Assembly: GCA_014871385.1 (NCBI GenBank)
Contig: CM026428.1
Location: 11,410,041-11,474,040 of the forward strand
Direction: 5' to 3'
DNA length: 64,000 nt
DNA from: Ceratodon purpureus
Lineage: Eukaryota; Streptophyta; Bryopsida; Pseudoditrichales; Ditrichaceae
In this document: positions 56,701 to 64,000 of the stretch, piece by piece
Numbering within the stretch: position 1 is the stretch's first letter
How the letters are laid out: every line of letters starts with the position of its first letter
The notes under the pieces: generated by a model
The model's database searches: none
What the model saw: only the letters and a program-made list of their open reading frames with translations
What the model was told of the DNA's origin: nothing
Made by a program: the position numbers and the translations under genes

Positions 56701-57153
56701 AGTTGACTCTACCTACTACAAGATCATTGACGGCAAAGCGCTGCACCTCACCAACACACGTGAAGATATTGCCTATGCAACAGGTGTGGTTTCTCTTCAT
56801 CTCCTCGCCAAGCTCACTTGGATGCTGCTATCCAAATCTTCCGCTACCTCAAGGGTACAGCACACCTTGCTATTCTCTATCGAAAGGGGGAGGAGATTGA
56901 ACCATACGGTTTCTCCGATAGTGACTACCTCGGTGATTTAGATGAACGCAGATCCACATCAGGATACATGTTCAGCCTTGGCAGTGGACCGACAGCATGG
57001 CGCAGTAAACTTCAAGATGAGATTGCACGTTCAAGTTCAGAGGCTCAATACAGATCTCTTTCTGAAGCAGCGCAAGAAGCAAAATGGCTGAGAGGACTTT
57101 TCAGAACACTCTACACAGATTCAGTCAAGAAGCATCTTTCCTTGAGTCTGTAG
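53779..57153 (+). pseudogene. Ty1/Copia polyprotein remnant
   Basis: Gag begins at ATG 53779 (GDSLPEAFKLEGLSNYQTWK) and runs to IINNLPHSF near 54257, where a TIR element interrupts. The zinc knuckle, protease and most of integrase are absent. Integrase resumes at KNRTLLEKARSMFLE (about 55003), followed by a P/S-rich linker and the reverse transcriptase (CKWVFKLK, YKARLVARG, MDVKSALLNGD, YVDDLMITGS). Frameshifts occur near 56575 and 56815. RNase H is partial (FSDSDYLGDLDERRSTSGY) and ends after EAKWLRGLF. The end of RNase H, the polypurine tract and the 3' LTR are not visible, so the element is a 3'-truncated relic. Confidence 0.85.
54262..55001. mobile_element. Non-autonomous TIR element nested in Copia
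   Basis: The left end GGGGGAGGGCACAATAAAGT and the right end, whose reverse complement is GGGGGGAAGCACAATAAAGT, continue as inverted repeats for about 34 bp (to GTGGACCACAAAGTGC) with few mismatches. The 740-bp interior has no coding potential. No clear target duplication is seen, and about 1.5 kb of Copia expected at this point is missing. Superfamily not assigned. Confidence 0.8.
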
Positions 57154-57990
57154 AAGTTCAAGATGTGTTGCTTTGCAATTTCAGGAACAGCAGGCAACAG
57201 GTTATGAATGGTCTCTTGGCTCTACATTGTAGTTGTTGGATGTAATGCTGAGCTTAGAATGAGGCCGACATCACATCATATTAACCAGCTACGTTCTTGA
57301 CACAGATTGTGCCTTCTAGAAATTTTGTAGTTATAATGCAGGTGCTGTCCATAGTTTCTGAAATAGGTATACTTCATTGCACAGAATATATTTATGAATG
57401 TCATGCATACTTGTATTTCAGTTTGACCAAAGGACAAAACCCATTGCATGCTAATAGCACTTGTACAAATATTTCACTGTGAAATCAAACTTAGTGCATT
57501 GGTTGTTACTAGTGACATCAAAGTAAAATACAATGTGGAATTAGTTTTGCTTGAAAATTTGGAAAATTACTACGTTGCTTTGTCAGTTAGAGAATAAAAC
57601 ATTTTACACTAGAGGTTTTGTTTTGCAATGGTATTGTCTTTATATCAGAGTGTCCGAGTATAATACATTGAAACATAGAGTATGTAAAACAACTTGAAGT
57701 GGATTTTAATTAGTATAGTATATTGATGTGTACAAAGTTATTTATCAGTGATGAATCCATATTCATATAGGCCCTGTTATAATCTGATGTTATCAAAGTT
57801 TGTGACTTGAGCATTTCAATCCAGTCAATGAATGCCCAGCCTTCAAGAATATTGCACAATTATGACTCATGCTTCATTGACAATTCACAAGAGCTGAGCA
57901 ATTCAAACACTCAACAAGAAATAAAAACCATTTTTATAAAGAGTGTTTTGAGTAAACAGAGCAAATCAAAAATCAATCAGACATCAGTAA
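57154..57990. other. Spacer after Copia
   Basis: No 3' LTR and no LRR continuation is visible. AT-rich, no supported gene. Confidence 0.45.
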
Positions 57991-58551
57991 TCATGTGAAA
58001 CCTCCCACATTATCAACATTTATAGGATTTTCACATGTATCATTAACTTCATCTGAGTCTAATATAGGTTCATCTATTATTTGTTTGCCTAGTTCTAAAC
58101 TCTTCAATTTTTTTGCTTGAGACTCAGCTTTCTTCACGGCAACGTACATGCGATGCTTGAAGTATTCTTCTCTTTGTGGATGATTGCGGTTCTGAGGATC
58201 TGCAAACAACAAATCATACGTTTTTAGTTCTTGATGCTTTAATTCTTGCTCCTTCAAACGAAGTTCTTGTTTTTTCAAGTGAACTAACTTCATTTGTGAT
58301 TGTGCAATGATTTTGTTTGCTTCCACATCTGCCTTCATTATATTCAAACGTAGTAACTCCTCGTTTTTACTCAATTTGGCTTTTTTAGATCCTCCAGGTC
58401 TGTCTTCGTCAAGTAAGGTATACAGGTCCTCAGTGCCTTCATCTCCTTCAATCCCTAACAAACGTTTCTCGCAAGCTGCTATATAAGCTCGACATAGAAC
58501 CACATCCTCCTCTTCAGTCCAATTTGCTGCTTCTCCTCTCTCTTTATCCAT
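57991..58551 (-). pseudogene. PIF/Harbinger accessory (Myb/SANT-like) protein, internally deleted
   Basis: It starts ANWTEEEDVVLCRAYIAACEK, the first helix pattern of the trihelix/SANT ORF of PIF/Harbinger elements. After about 35 residues it jumps to DRPGGSKKAKLSKNEELLRL and a K/E/L/Q-rich helix, the normal C-terminal part. The middle of the domain is missing, either by deletion or because of an unrecognised exon arrangement. Intact relatives help import the transposase and bind the element ends. It is transcribed away from the transposase at 59669-60943. Confidence 0.65.
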
Positions 58552-59668
58552 TATAATAAATATAAAATATAATACAATATACTAAGATGTTCTATAATAT
58601 ACCAAAATATAATAAAATAGATCATGTAAGTTCATATAAAATAATGATACATCATTGTATTTATATGGATTACTCACTAAAAATATTTATCTTAAAAAAA
58701 ATTAGATGGATGTAAAAGTACAACTACATGGCTCCAAAACTTAAAAGTACAATTATATGGCTCTAAAAGTGATATCACACTCATAAAATTACAATGATAT
58801 TTTAAAATTAAAGTGACTGTTAAAGTAAAAATTGGTGGCTTTTAAAGTATATGGCTTTAATAATAAAATAAAATCCCTAAAATTAAAATCAGTGGATAAA
58901 AGAGAACACTAGATTCTTATAAGTACAAGGAAGACTTTTTTCTTTACATCTTATTTTAACACCTAAAGTTTTTGCCATTAAGATTTGAAATTCTGCCTCA
59001 AATCTGCCATGTTTTAGTTCAAGGTGGTTTACTAAAAATTTTGATATATTATGAAGAATCTAACTCGAGGATCTAGTACTTAAATTGTACATGTATGTGC
59101 ACACAAAATTCTAGATTGTAACTCTACACCATTTAGGAGATAATAAGGTTTGAAATTGAGAAGAAAAAAAAATGTTCAAAGAGTGAAAAGACCAGTTTTT
59201 GCCGTGCATGTGGGTAGAGGCTCTTCTGATTTCCAAAGTGAGTTGGGGGTATGCTTGAAAGATTTGATGACCATACAGCATACAAAAATACAGGAAAACC
59301 ACTTTTCAAGTGAGGTCACAAAAACCACATATTTCATGGAATATTACTAAAATTAAAATCAGTGGGAAAAAGAGAATATTATGTTGCTAAAATAATGTGG
59401 CTATTAAAGTAAAACTAGGTGGCTTAAAAAATATGATGAGGTGGCTGAAAAAGCAAAACCATATTGCTAAAATTAAAATCAATTTATTAAAGATCCAATC
59501 AGATTACTAAAAGTAAAAACAAATCTTGGGTGTATTTATATTAAATTCTATTTGATTGTATGAACATTGATTTTATTTGAATATAAATATGTGAGAATTA
59601 TATTAAACATATTTTTATCTTTTTCATTTGATTCCCGTATGTTTTGTTAAGATATTCATATATATGTA
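58552..59668. repeat. AT-rich region with recurring GTGGCT-AAAGTAAAA motif
   Basis: A degenerate motif (TGGCTNNTAAAGTAAAA and relatives) recurs near 58730, 58765, 58840, 58850, 59397, 59420 and 59440. CTAAAATTAAAATCAGTGG occurs at about 58877 and 59347, with related sequence near 59465. This lies between the two Harbinger ORFs and may be subterminal sequence. Confidence 0.5.
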
Positions 59669-60943
59669 ATGGATGCTGGACGTGGAGCATGGCCAGGGCG
59701 AGTTATAGGGACTAATTTTGATTCCGACAATGGCTTTGAATATCATGGAAGCTTGGTGCTTAGGTTCAGTATTCAGCATCGAGCTAGGATGCGGGAGCTG
59801 CTACATGAAGATGAACCGGAACTTAAACGGCATGGACGATCACATCCTGGAAGACTAAAACACAAGAATAGAAAGGCAGAAGAAGCGGATGTACGGTTTT
59901 TTAAAGATTATTTTAAACCCACGGGATCTGTATATTCAAAATGTGACTTCCGTCGAAGATTTTGAATGTCAAAGCGGTTGTTTTTGAAGGTGGTTGATGA
60001 GGTCAGTGCGTATGATCCATATTTTATTCAAAAAAAAAGACGCTTCTGGGAAATTGGGATTGAGTCCCATCTAGTAGTGTACCATCGCTTTGCAAATCCT
60101 TGGTTATAATGTGTCACCCGATACTTTGGATCACTACTTGAGAATGGCTGAAAGTACAAGAATAAAGGCTTTAAAAAGGTTTGTGAAAGCGATTCGAGGA
60201 GTATATGAGTCTCGGTATTTGATCGAGGAAACCAACAAAAGAAGATTTATTGGAGCAAATGAAGATTAATGAACATCAAGGGTGGCCGGGAATGTTTGCA
60301 TCACTGGATTATATGCACTTTGAATGGAAGAACTATCCCGTTGTTTGGCATGGCCACTACCAAAACAAAGATCATGATTGGAACATTGTTTTGGAAGTAA
60401 TAGCAGATCAGCCTTTCTCGATATGGCATGTTTTTTTTTGGAGTTCCTGGATCTAATAATGATCTTACTGTATTAGATCGGAGCCCACTTGTTCAAGATT
60501 ATCTAAGCACTGAATCTCAAAATGTCACCTTTGTTGTGAATGACCACAAATACAACGGTTATTATTATTTCTTGGCAGATGGGATATATCCAGAATGGAA
60601 GATTTTCGTACAAACCATTGGCGAACTAAGTAATGAAAAATTCAAATGATATGCGAAAAGACAAGGGGGTGCAAGAAAGGATGTTGAGCAATGCTTCAGA
60701 GTACTTCAACAAAGGTGGAGAGTAATAAAACAACCAAATATGTATTTGCATGAGAAAACAATACATGACATTGTGTATGCTTGCATAATATTTCACAACA
60801 TGATTATTGAGGACGAGATGAAAGACAACTTACCACATGTGGGAATTTTAGAGCAACCTTTATTTTCGGGAGAAGCAATTGAAGGTTCTGATGAACCTCA
60901 AAAAGTTAATATGAAAAGATGTTTAACTTCTGATGAGTACTAA
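59669..60943 (+). pseudogene. PIF/Harbinger transposase, decayed
   Basis: Recognisable blocks in order: RRF then TGA then MSKRLFLKVVDEV; WPGMFASLDYMHFEWKNYP (first D); IVLEVIADQPFSIWHVFF; GSNNDLTVLDRSP (second D); YYFLADGIYPEWKIFV; GGARKDVEQCFRVLQQRWRV (E); ACIIFHNMIIEDE. They lie in different frames with several stops and frameshifts (TGA near 59963, breaks near 60105, 60140-60245, 60430 and 60650), so the gene is not functional. The catalytic triad positions survive. Confidence 0.8.
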
Positions 60944-63046
60944 TGAGAAGTTGTAGACGTTCAAGATATGAGAATTCACTTTGACTTAAAGAAAGACCCT
61001 ATTGAACATTGGTGGGTGCGAAAGGGCAATAGAATAATAGATTGAATTTCATATTTATATAATATATTTATTAGAATATTATATATTTTTTATAATTACA
61101 CTTTGAATAAAAGAAATCAAGTATTGTGGATTTAAAATACATAGTTGTTAATTATTTTGCCTGATTAGTATGCGTAATTATTGTGATCAATTGTCCTCGT
61201 TCTTCTTATTCTACTGCTTAAACAAGGCTTGGTATTGAATCGACTTCTATGAGAGTCAGTGATGTGTTATATCTCTAGAGTTGTTGGAAAATAATCAAAT
61301 TTGGGGAAACAGCTATAAATCTGAAAATGAAGTTGCATTAACATATGTCCAATCAGCCCAACCAGGCACTTAACATTCGCAAACAGCTTTACTCCACACC
61401 AAAATAAAATCATGACGCTGTAAAGTAGAGATGTATATTCTATCATTGCCATGAGTTAGTCATAATGATGCTCATGAACATGTAGAGGAAATCAATTTGT
61501 GCACATATCTACACAAGTATTTTCTACAAATACTTCGAGAAATCTAATATACCAGCTTGCAACAAAAAGGAAATGCCTTTAAGAGATCCACCAGAGCGTT
61601 TACTTGCAGCCTGTGCTCTACCCAAATAATGCCAGTCAAAATTATAACTTTTAATATAGAAGACATTGGAACTACTCTGTGAACATAACACGAATGTTAA
61701 AAAATATGTCAGTCAATCTCACTCCATGTAACCCCCTTAAGCAACTCTCTTAAGAGGCCCCAAAATAGAATCCACTTTGCCGTCTTCAACCAAGCAGTCC
61801 ATGGTGCCAATCTCACAATTGTGGGAGGGAAAAACAAATGCCAATTCCACATCCAACTCCACACCATTTCTTTGTGGAATGTACACAGAGCACACAATGA
61901 TCAGCCTTAGTATTCAGCTCAAGCGGAACCTTGAGGAGAGAGTACATTCACAGCTCCAAATTATGTGATGGACCCCTACACAGCCTGAAACACTAAAAGC
62001 TTGAATGAAATTCTTAAGCTAAGAATAAAAAAAACAACAAAACATCGCATTTCTTTCCTGAAGCAATATTTGTACAAGCTTTGTGCTCCCAAACCCTGCA
62101 AGCGAGGCTAGATTGACGACAATCACAACCACAACCACGTCGACGCCTACACCTTCCAATTTCCTTTGTAATTTCTTGGGTAAAAACCCTCTCCAAGTAC
62201 TTTGTTGACAAAATTAAAGTAAAGTTAAAAACAAAGTTACTTATTTTTTGAATGATGGTTTACAGTGTGAAAATAAATTTGAAAATTGCTTGAAGAGCAC
62301 TTTGTGAAAAAAATTCCAAAAATTCCAAAAAAATCAAAACTAACAAGTATGAAATGAAAGGTGTTCATGTAGAAATGAAATAAAATAAAATTTAGACAAA
62401 AAAATGAATGAAGTTGAGCTTTGCTTTTGTTTTTAAAATATTTCAATTGATTTTCAAATATTGTTTGAAATAACCTTTGCAATAACTTTTTGAATAGGCA
62501 TTTATATAATCTATATAACCTTTCAAACAATATTTCAAGTTCCTAATTCCAACTTCAATCTCTTCTTTCTTTTCACGACCATATATGACCAATACAGTCA
62601 TTGATTTTTCTTCATATTTTTTTGCGGTAAAACCCTCTCTAAGATCCTCATCGGCAGAATTAAAAATTACATTTTCAAATACTTAAAAAAATTACGAATG
62701 CTACCTATTATCTGACATGAGAATTTGCTCATAGCCCAGAATAGGGACATCTACCTGAATTCAAGCGCATACCGAAATGGGAGTCCCAAGTACCGCACCT
62801 CTCCCTCAGTCGTCGATACCGGGTGCCCCAGTCATGATGCTGCCGGATGCGCCAGTCGTCGACCGAGTGCAGCCCGTCACCCCAGACTCTGGGTTCAGGG
62901 TTTTAGGGCAGATGATGCACTCCATGGCCATTGTTGATGAATTTGCAGCTTGAAGCTTTCATGTGACGCGCTATCAATCTCAATTCCTCACATCACCGGG
63001 AATCCTCCTGTGAAGCAACAAACACATCTCACACATGGGCGCAAAC
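60944..63046. other. Spacer, AT-rich to 62.7 kb
   Basis: No supported gene. GC rises from about 62770, where 5' flanking sequence of the last gene may begin. Confidence 0.4.
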
Positions 63047-64000
63047 ATGGAGCTCGGAGAGAAGGTGGTGATCCTGTACGATGGAGGCCAGGGCACCATC
63101 ACCCACCTCGCGCAGGCGCTCGTCTCCACCTCGCCATCCCTGCAGCGTGTGTAAGCTCCCATGCCCTTCTCCTTCAACTCATCCTATTGCTCATGTCTCT
63201 CCTAGTTCGACTCCACTGCGCATTTTGCCATTTGATAGTGATCGAAGCATTTTTGGGTTGTTAGGGTTGTTGGGCCACTTGCAATCAGGTTTTATAGAAT
63301 TCGTTCGATCTGTGTAGTGATTGGATTTGTTAAATTCATCATGTTTTACATCTGGTTCTGGTTGTGAAAATGTGGTGTGCATCTGGGTATTTTACAGTGA
63401 TTGGATGTGTGATCGTTCTCTCTTAATCTGTTGAATTCGTCATGTCCGTTGTCTGCTCGTGGTTGTGGAAATTTGGTGTCATTTGGGTATTTCACTGTGT
63501 CATTGTTCTCTTTTTTAGTGTTGAAGATGTTTAGGGTTAATGGAGTCACTTGACAATATGAGGTTTTTCGGTTGTCCTGAATGTATCGAGGGATCATGGA
63601 ATTTGTTCAGTCTATGTATTTATCGAAGACTGGCATCAGGAAAAATATGCTTTTCGATTTCGACGCTCTGGCGAACTGCGGACGCTTAGTGGAGGATTCT
63701 GGATTGACGATTTTACGATCCCTGAACCCCCTCTGTAAGCTGTTTAGGACCAAGGGGAAATTGTTGTCAAATATGGCTAAGTTTTTGTATGATTGTAGAG
63801 GGGTTGATTATTTGTCGCACTGAAGTGCAAGTGACGTATCTGGAGCTGTTGTGTATGGCATGGGTTTATCAACTCACCGTTTGTTATGATATAATGGTGT
63901 TGATTCTCTTCATTATGTGCAGTGTATCCAGTTTTCCCTGGAAGGATTCAAGTGGTAGAGGCGAGTCTTTGAGCGAAATTGTTCATTTTAAAGATGATTC
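63047..64000 (+). CDS. First two exons of an unrecognised plant gene (partial)
   Basis: Exon 1 (63047-63150) starts MELGEKVVILYDGGQGTITH and ends at GT|GTAAGC. A 772-bp intron ends at TATGTGCAG (63922), and exon 2 (63923 to the edge) continues in phase 2 as VSSFPWKDSSGRGESLSEI. The alternation of hydrophobic strands (VVILYDGG) suggests a folded nucleotide-binding-like or alpha/beta start, but I cannot name the family. Codon choice and GC content differ from the TE debris around it, so it is probably a single-copy cellular gene. The remainder lies outside the window. Confidence 0.6.

Overview
This is a nuclear window from a land plant, most likely a seed-free one (bryophyte, lycophyte or fern). 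The evidence is GT-AG introns that join in phase, a plant tRNA-Leu(CAA), a TIR-NBS-LRR immune-receptor gene, a Ty1/Copia element primed by initiator tRNA-Met, and several families I associate from memory with moss-like genomes: an HCDLHPNN kinase, RING-like proteins with an FHP/YHP motif, a MULE-type transposase with a CLFHW motif, and a GNHR ParB-like protein. The species cannot be fixed from sequence alone. Most of the window is accessory, TE-rich DNA.

0-16 kb: a same-strand cluster of the 3' end of one gene, a small unknown gene, a large coiled-coil RING protein, a complete kinase-like protein and a second RING-like protein. Blocks of DNA dense in TCCG/CGGA lie between the genes, upstream of each one whose 5' side is visible; two stand directly before a TATA box.

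16-26.7 kb: a minus-strand ParB-like gene whose probable large intron is filled with GTTCGGGCCCGAGC-like palindromes, diverging from a small ORF and a MULE/SWIM transposase (one in-frame TAG). Beyond the transposase the same palindrome recurs seven times at an exact 53-bp period. A transposase or ParB-like protein with an array of sites on both sides is the best candidate here for an undescribed system.

26.7-41.8 kb: two short unknown ORFs, decayed LINE fragments in both orientations, a 144-bp hAT-type MITE with a clean 8-bp target duplication, tRNA-Leu(CAA), a long hairpin, and AT-rich DNA with little else visible.

41.8-47.9 kb: a probable single element carrying a three-exon tyrosine-recombinase (DUF3504/Crypton-like) gene, bracketed by GTTACC hairpins and an 18-bp inverted repeat.

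48-57.2 kb: a TIR-NBS-LRR gene with a stop in its TIR domain and its LRR cut by a Copia element. That Copia is broken by a nested TIR element and lacks its 3' end.

57.2-64 kb: a decayed PIF/Harbinger pair (Myb-like ORF minus, transposase plus) and, at the right edge, the first two exons of an unrecognised cellular gene that runs out of the window.
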